64,000 bases of DNA from an uncultured Amylibacter sp. (GCA_947497475.1 CANMGS010000001.1:310001-374000); one strand, 5' to 3'. Positions 18,969 to 28,643 are shown, counted from the stretch's first letter. Translations and numbers: made by a program. The notes: generated by a model not told the origin, from the sequence alone.

Positions 18969-19346
18969 ATGAACGATCAAGACAAATTAACACTCAAGGA
19001 AATGTGTGAGAAGTTCGACGTAACTCCTCGTACATTACGGTATTATGAATATATCGAATTGCTACAGCCTGAGAAGGAAGGGCGCACACGATATTTCGGC
19101 TCCACAGAAATGGCGCGATTAGAACTGATCTTACGCGGCCGCCGTTTTGGATTTTCTTTAGAAGAAATCAGGCAATGGTTGGAACTTTATAACCAAGACC
19201 CAAGCAATGTAACTCAGATGGAAGCATGGCTTGAAATGTCCGAAGCTCAAATAAAAGAGCTAGAGCTTCGCAAGTTGCAATTGGATGAAACGATACAAGA
19301 ACTTAACACTTTACGTATACATACTAAGAAAGTGCTAGGCAGGTAA
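18969..19346 (+). CDS. MerR-family transcriptional regulator
   Basis: A 125-residue MerR regulator. The N-terminal winged helix-turn-helix reads LKEMCEKFDVTPRTLRYYEY and continues with ARLELILRGRRFGFSLEEIR. A C-terminal coiled-coil dimerisation helix follows (about 80-120). No cysteine-based metal-binding C-terminus is present, so it is not a metal sensor of the classic type. Tandem MerR genes of this kind often sit near fatty-acid or branched-chain acyl-CoA catabolism genes in roseobacters; here only thioesterases are near. Confidence 0.92.
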   Translation: MNDQDKLTLKEMCEKFDVTPRTLRYYEYIELLQPEKEGRTRYFGSTEMARLELILRGRRFGFSLEEIRQWLELYNQDPSNVTQMEAWLEMSEAQIKELELRKLQLDETIQELNTLRIHTKKVLGR

Positions 19347-19441
19347 CGTGACGTAAATCATCTGTTTGCCCACACACAACTTGAAGTGAAATAACTTTCT
19401 TCATACATGCCAGCCACAGACGTAACAGTTAGGTGACAACG

Positions 19442-19831
19442 ATGGATGCTGTATTAACGATCCGCCAGATGTGCGACAAATTTGATGTAACAGCGCGCAC
19501 ACTGCGCTTCTATGAAGATAAAGAACTGATCGCCCCTATCAGGGAAGGTCAGAAACGTTTGTATACCAAACGTGAACAAGTCCGTGTCAGTCTCATCCTT
19601 CAAGGTAAACGTTTTGGCTTCTCTTTGGAAAACATGCGCGAGCTTTTGGACTTATACTATCTAGACGATCAACAAAAAACGCAGATGGAACGTGCCGTTA
19701 CTTTGGGTGAACAACGCCTGATCGATATGGAACAACAGCGTAAAGAGCTGGATCAAGCGATCATTGATATCAAAGAGCGTTTAAAAATCAGTAATGACTG
19801 GCTGAAATCAGCTAAAAAGAGAACTGGTTAA
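19442..19831 (+). CDS. MerR-family transcriptional regulator (tandem paralogue)
   Basis: A MerR regulator of about 129 residues, clearly paralogous to the one ending at 19346 (IRQMCDKFDVTARTLRFYED matches its helix-turn-helix nearly position for position). It too has a long C-terminal coiled coil and no metal-site cysteines. A GTG at 19433 is an alternative start; the ATG at 19442 is favoured because AGGTGA lies 6 bp upstream. The stop overlaps the convergent sulfotransferase in TTAA. Confidence 0.9.
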   Translation: MDAVLTIRQMCDKFDVTARTLRFYEDKELIAPIREGQKRLYTKREQVRVSLILQGKRFGFSLENMRELLDLYYLDDQQKTQMERAVTLGEQRLIDMEQQRKELDQAIIDIKERLKISNDWLKSAKKRTG

Positions 19832-20475
19832 AATTCATACCCAAATTTATTGATATCGCTTTCGAATGCGGTACCAATAATTTCACGACCAGTATCATCA
19901 TAATACTTTGAATACTCTTTATCGCGTTGGGATTTGTTATCATGGGGCAACTCCCCCAGCTTTAATCCCAACGCCACCTCAAGCTTCTGCACATCTTCAT
20001 GCAGGCGTTCTAATCGTAGATACAAATCACATTGTTCCACGCCATCCTTGTCCATAACATATCGCGGTGCTGCATCGTTTTGTAAGCTGCGCTGTATAAA
20101 TCCATCTTGCAAAAAACCAGTAAAAGGCATGGATTGAGCGATCCTAACGGCAGGATGATCAAACGATTGACCTTGTAACCAATGATAATATGACACCACA
20201 CGATCCCATGGATTACGCACAATAGTAAAAACAAAATACTGCTCAATCTGCGCCTGATCTACCAACCCATAAATATCAGTCAGCCGCGCATGTTTCCATA
20301 AACGACCAGAGGCTTTTATATCTTTTAATCGGCTGCGCCTCTTCTTAGCCTTGGGCGTATCACCAATAAGTATATCATCCTTCATCGCTTTGCTTTCCAA
20401 AGCTAAACTTAAAGACGTTCCACCTGTTTTAGGAATATGAACAAAGATGTATTTGCGGCCGTGCGATATGATCAT
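19828..20475 (-). CDS. Sulfotransferase-family protein
   Basis: A 215-residue protein with the PAPS-binding 5'-phosphosulfate loop HIPKTGGTSLSLAL near the N-terminus (about 13-26). A 3'-phosphate-binding segment, FTIVRNPWDRVVSYYHWL, lies in the middle. These define the sulfotransferase-2/Stf0-like group, which transfers sulfate to carbohydrates or lipids. The acceptor is unknown and no PAPS synthesis genes are nearby. Confidence 0.85.
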   Translation of the reverse strand: MIISHGRKYIFVHIPKTGGTSLSLALESKAMKDDILIGDTPKAKKRRSRLKDIKASGRLWKHARLTDIYGLVDQAQIEQYFVFTIVRNPWDRVVSYYHWLQGQSFDHPAVRIAQSMPFTGFLQDGFIQRSLQNDAAPRYVMDKDGVEQCDLYLRLERLHEDVQKLEVALGLKLGELPHDNKSQRDKEYSKYYDDTGREIIGTAFESDINKFGYEF

Positions 20476-20512
20476 GGGAAAACGTACCCCGTCTGCTGAT
20501 CTGGCTCAACCA

Positions 20513-21424
20513 TCAAGCATCTTTACTGCGGATTGCAATCAATGTTCCTGACACAATAATCGCAATCATGCCAATAATAGAGAGCCAATCCATGGATTGG
20601 CCCCACATGACCCAACCAAAGAAACCAACAGATATCAAAAAGCTGTATTCATAAACGGCTAAATATGATGCATCCGCCATTTGATAAGCCTTTGCTTGGG
20701 CTGTCATAACCCCCATCGCAATTGCAGCCATCAATGCAATTATCCCTGATGCATAGACCGAAGGCCATATCCAACCCCGCGTTGCAAAGGTAACATCAGC
20801 CTCTGCAGGCGGGGAAACCCACAAGAAATAACTGGCCCCGATAACCCCATATGCGGCCATAGTTGCCAAAAACCAAAACGCCAAAACCCCTGCGGATTCA
20901 TCCGAACATTTTACGCGTGTCACAATAAGACCAAGCGCATAAAACGCAGCACCAATAAGCGGTAAGATACTAAGGATTGAAAAGTCAGATGCACTGGGTT
21001 TAAGCACAAGTAAAACGCCAATGAAGCCTAAAAATATGGCCCCGATGCGCCAAATGCCAATGCGTTCTTTGAACAGCAAAACCGAAAAGATCAAAACGAA
21101 AATAGGTGCTGCAAACAAAGCTGCCCCTGCTTGTGCAATGGGCATATACGCGATCACCGCAAAATACAGCATTGCACCTGATGTGATAAAAAGGCTACGC
21201 AACAAGACCCATGTTTTTTGTTTGGGTACAAAATCCCATTTCAGGTAAATACCTATCAAAACCAGCAAAACGCATGAAATTGCATTTCGGATGGCGTGCA
21301 TTTGCCAAACACCAATTTCATCAGAGATAAAGTAGACCAAGTTGTCTGAAAACCCGATGGATGACATCGCAACAACCACCAAAAACGCGGCGCGCAAGGT
21401 CGTATTATCAGTTCCTACACCCAT
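20513..21424 (-). CDS. EamA/DMT-family transporter
   Basis: A ten-helix EamA-type permease of about 303 residues. The first repeat begins LRAAFLVVVAMSSIGFSDNL; the second begins SILSILPLIGAAFYALGLIV. The start at 21424 has an AAGGGG box; the open frame upstream to 21541 adds a non-family segment. Probably exports a small metabolite; substrate unknown. It lies 37 bp upstream of the sulfotransferase start on the same strand, so the two could be cotranscribed. Confidence 0.87.
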   Translation of the reverse strand: MGVGTDNTTLRAAFLVVVAMSSIGFSDNLVYFISDEIGVWQMHAIRNAISCVLLVLIGIYLKWDFVPKQKTWVLLRSLFITSGAMLYFAVIAYMPIAQAGAALFAAPIFVLIFSVLLFKERIGIWRIGAIFLGFIGVLLVLKPSASDFSILSILPLIGAAFYALGLIVTRVKCSDESAGVLAFWFLATMAAYGVIGASYFLWVSPPAEADVTFATRGWIWPSVYASGIIALMAAIAMGVMTAQAKAYQMADASYLAVYEYSFLISVGFFGWVMWGQSMDWLSIIGMIAIIVSGTLIAIRSKDA

Positions 21425-21617
21425 GGTGCATCCCCTTTGAAACAGTTTAACAATTCTTAAAAATAGCCCGCGAGTTTGAATATCTGTTAGGCCAGTCACA
21501 CAGTGAAAGCACCAAAGATTATACAAAGCAAGAACAATCATTGAAACAAAGCTAGCGAGAGCCGATTATTCAGGCTATAGTTTCGCTAACAATAAGGCCG
21601 CAAAGGTCAATCAGGCG

Positions 21618-22628
21618 ATGACAGCATTAAAAAAATTTGAACGATTAGAAAGCCTTGGGCTTTGGAAGGAAACAGAAACCTCTCAAAAAGTAGAGACCGT
21701 TGTTTCCTTTGGAAAGTCCAGTCTTGTTATATCCGATCACAAAGACACGCCACTTACGCATTGGGCTTTGGGGGCTATTGAAATCGTTTCATCTGATGAG
21801 GATTGTACGGTTTATGCTCCAGATAAAGAATATACAGAGACATTAGAAGTTACTGATCAGACGATGAACCGCGCGATTGCAAAAGTGCGCAAAGATATTC
21901 GCAGGCCAAAATCCCACCGCGGTCGTATTCGATTGCTATCCGCAGGTTTGGTCGCTGTGTCCTTTGGATTACTCAGTCTCTTTTGGCTTCCAAAAGCATT
22001 GGCTGATTATACAACAGCAGCGGTCACTGATGCTAAATCGCGCGAGATCGGCGCTAAGTTAATGCCCTATATCAACCAATATGCAGGAACACCTTGCCGG
22101 AAAGGGGAAACCTTATCCTCTGTTCGTAAATTAGAAGACCGGCTAATTGGTGGTGATCACAGCACTCTGTTTATCTCGGACTTAGGTGCACTTAAAAGTA
22201 TGCATCTGCCAGGTGGTATAATCCTTGCAAACAAAACATTGGTAGAGAACTATGATGGAGCGGAAATTTTAGCGGGCTACGTTCTGATGGAAAGAGCATT
22301 GCAGAATGAAACCCCAGCTATAAATACCTTGTTCCTAGAAGCTGGTACAATTGCGACGATTTCATTCCTTGCAACGGGACAAATCAAAAACAGTGTTTTA
22401 GAAAAATTCGCAAAAAACACCATAACAGGAGCAATGGATCAACCCGATAGTGCGACCCTGCTAGAATTGTTTAAATCCGCCAATTTACCAAGCACGCCTT
22501 TTGCAATGACTTTGGCGCCTTCTGAAGCAACCCAAGCTCTTATTACGGATAATCCAGTATCAGGCCCATACGAGCCGCTTCTAACCGACCCACAATGGCT
22601 TGCATTGCAATCTATTTGCGAAAGCTAA
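21618..22628 (+). CDS. Membrane protein with degenerate M48-peptidase-like domain
   Basis: A 336-residue protein. A cytoplasmic N-terminal region (about 1-110) precedes one transmembrane helix (about 112-135, LLSAGLVAVSFGLLSLFWLP) and a periplasmic C-terminal domain. In that domain SMHLPGGIILANKTLVENYD resembles the NAFALPGG strand and helix that precede the zinc helix of M48 (HtpX/BepA-like) peptidases. The following helix reads EILAGYVLMERAL, with no HExxH, so peptidase activity is unlikely. The M48 relation is read by eye. It is convergent with lolD, and the stops overlap by four bases (22625-22628). Confidence 0.7.
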   Translation: MTALKKFERLESLGLWKETETSQKVETVVSFGKSSLVISDHKDTPLTHWALGAIEIVSSDEDCTVYAPDKEYTETLEVTDQTMNRAIAKVRKDIRRPKSHRGRIRLLSAGLVAVSFGLLSLFWLPKALADYTTAAVTDAKSREIGAKLMPYINQYAGTPCRKGETLSSVRKLEDRLIGGDHSTLFISDLGALKSMHLPGGIILANKTLVENYDGAEILAGYVLMERALQNETPAINTLFLEAGTIATISFLATGQIKNSVLEKFAKNTITGAMDQPDSATLLELFKSANLPSTPFAMTLAPSEATQALITDNPVSGPYEPLLTDPQWLALQSICES

Positions 22629-23305
22629 ACATCGACTAAGCTGCCGTTTTCCAAACGTACAACACGGTCCATACGTTGTGCCAATTCAAGGTTATGGGTC
22701 GCAATCACCGCAGACAATCCAGTGCCGCGCACCAATTCCATCAGCGCATCAAACACAGTGTCAGATGTTGCCGGATCTAGGTTGCCTGTCGGCTCATCTG
22801 CCAACAGAAGCTTTGGTTCATTCGCCAAAGCACGACAGAATGCAACACGCTGTTGTTCACCGCCTGACAGCTCTGCGGGACGGTGATTGATACGGTTTTC
22901 CAAACCAATCTTACCCAGTAAATTACGCGCGCGTTTTGCGGCATTAGATTTAGACACACCATTTGCAAGTTGCGGTAACACAACATTCTCTTCTGCCGTA
23001 AATTCCTGCAACAGATGATGGAACTGATAGATAAAGCCAACATCTTGGCGACGTGTATTGGTACGACGGCGATCTGATTTACCTATCTGATCTTGACCTG
23101 AAATCATCACGCTGCCAGCGTCAGGCGTGTCCAGCAGTCCAGCAATATGCAGCAATGTGGATTTACCTGCACCAGAAGGTGCAATCAGCCCAATAACTTC
23201 GCCTTTTTTCACATCCAATGACGCATTGGATAGAACAACAACTTCTGAAGGTTTCCCTTTGTTATAAGCTTTAGATATTCCAGATAGGTTTAACACATCA
23301 CTCAT
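22625..23305 (-). CDS. lolD: Lipoprotein-releasing ABC transporter ATPase
   Basis: A 226-residue ABC ATPase with Walker A APSGAGKST, Q-loop YQFHHLLQEF, signature LSGGEQQRVAFCRAL and Walker B LLLADEPTGNLD. LolD drives release of outer-membrane lipoproteins from the inner membrane to the LolA carrier. It overlaps the 3' end of the permease gene by 8 bp, which supports the pairing. Confidence 0.94.
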   Translation of the reverse strand: MSDVLNLSGISKAYNKGKPSEVVVLSNASLDVKKGEVIGLIAPSGAGKSTLLHIAGLLDTPDAGSVMISGQDQIGKSDRRRTNTRRQDVGFIYQFHHLLQEFTAEENVVLPQLANGVSKSNAAKRARNLLGKIGLENRINHRPAELSGGEQQRVAFCRALANEPKLLLADEPTGNLDPATSDTVFDALMELVRGTGLSAVIATHNLELAQRMDRVVRLENGSLVDV

Positions 23306-24587
23306 TGCGCAAAGCCTCCACTGGGTTCAAACGTGCTGCACGACGGGCGGGGAAATATGTAATTGTAAAAGACAGCCCAAGCGACAGAGCAACGGCTTTT
23401 AACACGTCTGTAAACAAAAGCTGTGCAGGCAGCGTGGATAGATAGAATTTCTCTGGGCTCCAAACTTCACCACCTAACGTTGAATTTACAAAGCTAAAGA
23501 TTGGATCAATATAAATCGCGAACAGGCATCCTAAAATAACGCCGCAAATCGTGCCAATCGTCCCAATTGCTGCCCCGCATATAAAAAACACGCGCAAAAT
23601 AGACCCTTCGGTCAGTCCCATAGTGCGTAAAATACCAACATCCCGCCCTTTGTTTTTCACCAGCATAATCAGACCAGACACAATATTCATCGTCGCAAGG
23701 AGAACCAGAATAGATAAAATCACAAACATGATATTATCTTCGGATTTCAACGCTTTGAGAAACGCACCGTTCGATTGCTTCCATGTCCATGTCAGGCTGC
23801 GATCACCCGCAGCAATTCGTAAATCCCCTGCAAGCGCATCAACATTATCAGGATCAGCGACCATCACTTCGAATTCATCAACCACACCTTCGCGGTTGAA
23901 AAATGACTGCGCCTCGGTCAAAGGCATATACACTCTAGTTCTATCGATGTCATAGCGCCCAACGCCGAAGATATAAACGATATCATAACTGCCCACACGC
24001 GGGCTGGTGCCAAAAGCTGTTTGTACCCCATCTGGTGAAATCAATGTGATCTTATCGCCCAGACTAAGCCCAAGCTCACGCGCAACGCCTGTGCCAATAG
24101 CAACCCCATTCTCAAAATCCTCAATCGATCCGATTGCAGTTTCGGGTTCAGCAATCAATTTCAATGTTTTCAAATCAGACAGGGCTTCACCAAACACCTG
24201 AACACCAGCATTGCGACCATTACCTGATGCCATAACTTGCGCATTCACAATCGGAGCTGCACGTACAACCCCTGGAATGGCCTTTATGTCAGTCGCTTTC
24301 GCTTCGTAATCTGTGAAACTGCGAATGGTCTGTCCTTGCGCGTCTAGATAAGGCGACACATAGACTGTTGCATGGGCATTTGCCCCCAAAATCGTATTGG
24401 TAAACTCAATCCTAAACCCAGAACGCACAGCAAGCGTTGCAATCAATGCAAACACGGCCAAAGTGATCCCAATCAATGAAATCCATGTCATAGCGCTCAC
24501 ACCACCTTCGCGGCGTTTGGCTTTGATATATCGCCAAGCGATCATCCATTCAAAGTTTGCAAAAGGTTTTGTTGAACCTGTACTCAT
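23298..24587 (-). CDS. lolC: Lipoprotein-releasing ABC transporter permease LolC/LolE
   Basis: A 429-residue inner-membrane permease with one N-terminal helix (about 37-58), a large periplasmic MacB_PCD-type domain (about 60-260) and three C-terminal helices in an FtsX domain (SILVLLATMNIVSGLIMLVK and onward). The N-terminal FEWMIAWRYIKAKRREGGVS is the typical LolC/E start. Only one permease gene is present, as is common in alphaproteobacteria. The start overlaps the DUF2937 stop (ATGA). Confidence 0.93.
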   Translation of the reverse strand: MSTGSTKPFANFEWMIAWRYIKAKRREGGVSAMTWISLIGITLAVFALIATLAVRSGFRIEFTNTILGANAHATVYVSPYLDAQGQTIRSFTDYEAKATDIKAIPGVVRAAPIVNAQVMASGNGRNAGVQVFGEALSDLKTLKLIAEPETAIGSIEDFENGVAIGTGVARELGLSLGDKITLISPDGVQTAFGTSPRVGSYDIVYIFGVGRYDIDRTRVYMPLTEAQSFFNREGVVDEFEVMVADPDNVDALAGDLRIAAGDRSLTWTWKQSNGAFLKALKSEDNIMFVILSILVLLATMNIVSGLIMLVKNKGRDVGILRTMGLTEGSILRVFFICGAAIGTIGTICGVILGCLFAIYIDPIFSFVNSTLGGEVWSPEKFYLSTLPAQLLFTDVLKAVALSLGLSFTITYFPARRAARLNPVEALRNE

Positions 24588-25072
24588 ACTGCTGCCTTTT
24601 TTGGTTTTCTGCGCAATAAACGCATGAAGCCCGCAAATAATCCATAGCCAAATAAAAAACCGATACCAACAAAGCTGGCGCCTTCAAGGTTCAACGGCAC
24701 GGCTGGTTTAAAATCCTTTGCAGTGCCCTTAAAAACCTCGCCATCACGCATGCGCGCGACATAGGCCAAACGGTTAAAAGCATTGGCATCTTTCAGCCGA
24801 GAGTAATCTTCAAAGAGCGTATCAAAACGATCAAAGGTACGGCGCATGTCTTGTTGGCGGCTTTCTAAGAATTCCGAGCCTGTCATCACTGCCAAAGCTT
24901 CATCCCGATTATAACCTGCACTTTTTGCGGAACTGTCAAAATCTTGAACAACTGTCGCCAGTTCATCCAATGCACCGCCCATGCGTTGCACATACTGTTG
25001 GGAATATTCAGGAAACTGAGACAAAGCACAGCCGCATAAAATGCCCCCAACAGTGTTGACGATACTGACCAC
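24584..25072 (-). CDS. DUF2937 family membrane protein
   Basis: A 162-residue protein with a hydrophobic N-terminus and the conserved FPEYSQQYVQRMGGALDEL stretch that defines DUF2937, a mostly helical middle and a C-terminal transmembrane helix (GIGFLFGYGLFAGFMRLL) before a basic tail. Function unknown. The GTG start shares one base with the proS stop (TAGTG), and the stop overlaps lolC/E. It is therefore the middle gene of a tightly coupled proS-DUF2937-lolC-lolD transcript. Confidence 0.85.
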   Translation of the reverse strand: MVSIVNTVGGILCGCALSQFPEYSQQYVQRMGGALDELATVVQDFDSSAKSAGYNRDEALAVMTGSEFLESRQQDMRRTFDRFDTLFEDYSRLKDANAFNRLAYVARMRDGEVFKGTAKDFKPAVPLNLEGASFVGIGFLFGYGLFAGFMRLLRRKPKKAAV

Positions 25073-26409
25073 TAGATGCCTGCGTAAATCTTCGTGAGTT
25101 TTTCCAAAGCCATTTCAGGTGTCATTTCTTCGCTTTCACCCGTCTTGCGCGATGTCAGTTCAACCACACCGTTTTTTAAACCACGCGGTCCAACCGTGAT
25201 GCGCCATGGCATACCGATCAAATCCATCGTTGCGAATTTACCGCCTGCACGCTCGTTACGGTCATCGTAAATTGGATCAAGGCCAAGGGCGATTGCAGAT
25301 TTGTACAAAGCCTCACAAGCTGTATCTGCTTCGTCATCACCTTGCTTCAGGTTTACGATACCAACACCAAACGGTGTTACACCTTCTGGCCAGATAATAC
25401 CTTTGTCATCATGGCTAGCCTCGATAATGGCGCCAATCAAACGGGATACACCGATACCGTGCGACCCCATGTGCACAGGTACATCTTTGCCCTCTGCATT
25501 GGTGACTGTGGCGCCCATAGCTTCGGAATACTTTGTTCCAAAATAGAAAATTTGACCAACTTCGATACCGCGGGAAACTTTGCGACGTTCCTCTGGTACT
25601 TCATTAAACAATGCCTCGTCATGCGTTTCATCTGTACGGGCATAAGGTGTCGTCCACTCTTTCATTATATCCGCACATTGATCCCAGTTGTCGTAATCAA
25701 CTTCGCGATCACCCAATGTCAGGTCTAAGATTTTAGTGTCATAAAACACTTCACTTTCGCCTGTATCCGCCAACACCAAGAATTCATGCGTATCATCGCC
25801 ACCGATTGGGCCACTGTCGGCACGCATTGGGATAGCTTTCAACCCCATACGTTCATAGGTGCGTAGGTAGCTGACCAAATGACGGTTGTAGGCATGCAAA
25901 GCACTATCTTTATCAATATCAAAATTGTAGCCGTCTTTCATGAAAAATTCGCGGCCACGCATCACGCCAAAACGTGGGCGACGTTCATCACGGAACTTCC
26001 ATTGGATTTGGTAAAGCGTTTGTGGCAAATCTTTGTAAGACCGCACATGGCTGCGGAAAATGTCTGTAACCTGTTCTTCATTCGTTGGGCCATATAGCAT
26101 ATCGTGACCGTGGCGATCCGTAATACGCAACATCTCTTCGCCATAGTCATCATAGCGTCCACTTTCACGCCAAAGATCGGCAGATTGTAATGTCGGCATC
26201 AGGATTGGATTGTGCCCAGCGCGTTGCTGTTCTTCGTGCACAATGTTTTCCAATTTGCGTAGAATTTTAAAGCCCATCGGCAACCAAGAATAGATCCCAG
26301 ACGATGCCTGCTTGATCATCCCTGCCCGCAACATTAAGCGGTGGCTGACGATTTGCGCGTCTGTTGGGTTTTCTTTGAGCGTTGGTAAAAAGTAACGTGA
26401 CATACGCAT
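25072..26409 (-). CDS. proS: Proline-tRNA ligase
   Basis: Class II synthetase for tRNA-Pro, about 445 residues. The N-terminal [20 protein letters not shown] and the motif 2 region [17 protein letters not shown] are typical. It lacks the roughly 180-residue cis-editing insertion of E. coli-type ProRS, matching the short alphaproteobacterial form. A C-terminal anticodon-binding domain follows (from about 350). The ATG at 26409 is favoured over 26478 by homology and a GGAG box 11 bp upstream; 26403 is also possible. First gene of the operon leading to the Lol exporter. Confidence 0.96.
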   Translation of the reverse strand: MRMSRYFLPTLKENPTDAQIVSHRLMLRAGMIKQASSGIYSWLPMGFKILRKLENIVHEEQQRAGHNPILMPTLQSADLWRESGRYDDYGEEMLRITDRHGHDMLYGPTNEEQVTDIFRSHVRSYKDLPQTLYQIQWKFRDERRPRFGVMRGREFFMKDGYNFDIDKDSALHAYNRHLVSYLRTYERMGLKAIPMRADSGPIGGDDTHEFLVLADTGESEVFYDTKILDLTLGDREVDYDNWDQCADIMKEWTTPYARTDETHDEALFNEVPEERRKVSRGIEVGQIFYFGTKYSEAMGATVTNAEGKDVPVHMGSHGIGVSRLIGAIIEASHDDKGIIWPEGVTPFGVGIVNLKQGDDEADTACEALYKSAIALGLDPIYDDRNERAGGKFATMDLIGMPWRITVGPRGLKNGVVELTSRKTGESEEMTPEMALEKLTKIYAGI

Positions 26410-26491
26410 GGGCGCGCAACTCCGATCTAAGTGGATATAATTGCCATTTGTTCTATGGGAAAAGGGACCCGTTAGCAATTATGAAACTTGG

Positions 26492-27958
26492 TTATTCTAT
26501 GCGCATCTCTGGTGTGCGTTCCATTGTGTTTGCCAAACTGTTCAATCGACGTTCAACAACCTCTCCCATCACTCCTGCACTCTCTGGATCAATCTCTAAG
26601 ATCAGCCTGTCTTTGATCAATTTCAACTTACCCATATGTGCAACATCTGGACCACCTAACATAGCGCCCAAGCGCATCGCGCGGCCTACTGTTTCGGCCT
26701 GAATGCGATCCTCTGGGGATAACATTGCATTCAACTCGGCCAGTTTCGTGGCTTTGGGTTTGTTGCGGTATCGATGGATCAAAGCAACGGCCAAGAAAAT
26801 ACATTCCTTATGAGATAATCCCAAGAGATTTCCCCGCGCTACATAGTCAAAACTGACTTCACCACGGTAATCAGGATGTGCACGCCAATTCACATCATGT
26901 AAAAGGCACGCCGCCCAAATCAAGCGTTTGCGAGCTTCATCGACATTCGTGAACAGCGCTAACACCCATGCGTATAATGTCGTGCCAAATTCAGCAAAAC
27001 GCGCGTCTGTGCGTTCAAAATATTGGCATGCTTCAATCAACGGATCACGGCGTTGCACACGTGGCGGCATCTTTTCATAAAGGACACCTTCACGAATACC
27101 AAAGGATGAGAATGTCACCTTTTTGATATCTAAGGCTTTCAAAACACCCAACATGACCTTTGCAACAAGATGTACATAATCCAAACGGTCGACGTTTACG
27201 GCACCATAAACTGCGATATCTTCACGTGAGTTTTTCAAAACCCATTTTAAGAAGTCTTTAAAATCAGCAGCCGTTAATGTGTATTCGTTGATCACTGACA
27301 ATGGATAGTCTTTGCGCGCCATGTCTAAAGCTGCCAAGGATCGAATTGTACCGCCAATCAGATACAATTGATGTGCCCCTTCAATCCCAGTGGTCAGCCC
27401 CATAAGTTGCATTTTAATTTCAGCTTTTAAAGCGTCTTCATCTGCTTCAAACTTTTGTAAATGTAATGGGCCCAGCTCGGAGGTGCGGGCCAGATCAATA
27501 TCGCCCTCTCCGATCTTTGCTAACTCCATTGAGGAGCCGCCCATATCGCAAACTAGTGCTTGTACATCAGGTCGGCAAAAGAACACACCTTGTGCAGATA
27601 GTGCTGCCTCTTCATGTCCCGATATAACGCGCAACGATATGTTGGTTGCCAGCAGCACATCATCACAAAAAGCTTGCCCATCACTGGCATTACGCACAGC
27701 TGCTGTAGCAACTGTATGGATTTTTTTAACCCCCATACGTTTGGCAATTTCGACAAAACGCTCAATCGCAGCCAAAGCACGTTTGCGTCCATCAGGGTTT
27801 AAGACACCACTATCGGCCAACCCACGCCCCAAACCACAGCTGACTTTTTCATTATAAAACTGCAAAGGAGCGCGTTTCGTGCCATAATACACAACCAAAC
27901 GAACAGAATTTGAACCCACATCAATCACTGCGGTTTTATCGGGTTCCGTCATATTCAT
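26492..27958 (-). CDS. ppx: Ppx/GppA phosphatase (exopolyphosphatase)
   Basis: A 488-residue actin-like-ATPase-fold enzyme that hydrolyses polyphosphate and/or pppGpp. The N-terminal phosphate loop AVIDVGSNSVRLVVY and second loop LVCDMGGSSMELAKI are the ASKHA signatures, with ISGHEEAALSAQGVF between them. The C-terminal HD-like helical domain contains CLLHDVNWRAHPDYRG. It starts 3 bp after the hdaA stop in a leftward transcript. Confidence 0.92.
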   Translation of the reverse strand: MNMTEPDKTAVIDVGSNSVRLVVYYGTKRAPLQFYNEKVSCGLGRGLADSGVLNPDGRKRALAAIERFVEIAKRMGVKKIHTVATAAVRNASDGQAFCDDVLLATNISLRVISGHEEAALSAQGVFFCRPDVQALVCDMGGSSMELAKIGEGDIDLARTSELGPLHLQKFEADEDALKAEIKMQLMGLTTGIEGAHQLYLIGGTIRSLAALDMARKDYPLSVINEYTLTAADFKDFLKWVLKNSREDIAVYGAVNVDRLDYVHLVAKVMLGVLKALDIKKVTFSSFGIREGVLYEKMPPRVQRRDPLIEACQYFERTDARFAEFGTTLYAWVLALFTNVDEARKRLIWAACLLHDVNWRAHPDYRGEVSFDYVARGNLLGLSHKECIFLAVALIHRYRNKPKATKLAELNAMLSPEDRIQAETVGRAMRLGAMLGGPDVAHMGKLKLIKDRLILEIDPESAGVMGEVVERRLNSLANTMERTPEMRIE

Positions 27959-27961
27959 GTA

Positions 27962-28639
27962 TTAAGCGCCAATCATTTCATCAAGTACACGTCCAGCCAG
28001 ACGTTTATTGATAGGCTTTTTACCAGTTAAAGCCGCACGGTCCAAATTTTTCACAAGATCACCTGTAAAAGCGAACGAACGATCCATACGTTTCAGGATG
28101 TATTCGATCAAAGACGGCTCAACATCTATTTGGCGGTCGGAAAACAGTTTCACCAAAAGCACGGATAACAGCACATCATCAGGGGCGGAAAGTTGTGCTA
28201 ATTGTGTGCCGGATAAACGGCTTAACAAATCAGGCAATTGAATGCCCCACTCCCCAATCACACCGCTCCCTGTCATCAACAATGGATGGCCCATTTGTTG
28301 CATCAAGTTGTGCAGATGAAACAATGCATTTTCACCATCTGCATCCCCTGCAAGCTGATGTACATCTTCAATGACAACAGGTTGCTCTGCTAAAGTTTCC
28401 AAACGTTCATAAGCCAGCGCATTGGCTTTTAACGTTATTGCCCCCACATCTTCGGCCCAAATCTGTGCCAAATGTGTTTTGCCTGATCCCACAGGGCCAC
28501 ACAAAACCAGCTTGCCCAACGCCCAAGATTGCCAGTTTTCCATCATACGCACGGCAACGTCATTGGCAGGGGAGACAAAGAAATCTTCGCGCCCAAAAGC
28601 CGTTTTTGGCGGCAGGTCAAAAATAAGTTGTTCTGGCAT
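27962..28639 (-). CDS. hdaA: DnaA-related regulatory inactivator HdaA
   Basis: A 225-residue AAA+ protein like the ATPase domain of DnaA without its DNA-binding domain IV. Walker A is CGPVGSGKTHLAQIWAE and the Walker B-like stretch is VVIEDVHQLAGD. The N-terminal MPEQLIFDLPP, with its QLxF-like word, is the beta-clamp-binding motif of Hda proteins, which promote DnaA-ATP hydrolysis after initiation. It sits between an AI-2E family gene and ppx, a common alphaproteobacterial arrangement. Confidence 0.9.
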   Translation of the reverse strand: MPEQLIFDLPPKTAFGREDFFVSPANDVAVRMMENWQSWALGKLVLCGPVGSGKTHLAQIWAEDVGAITLKANALAYERLETLAEQPVVIEDVHQLAGDADGENALFHLHNLMQQMGHPLLMTGSGVIGEWGIQLPDLLSRLSGTQLAQLSAPDDVLLSVLLVKLFSDRQIDVEPSLIEYILKRMDRSFAFTGDLVKNLDRAALTGKKPINKRLAGRVLDEMIGA

Positions 28640-28643
28640 TGAA

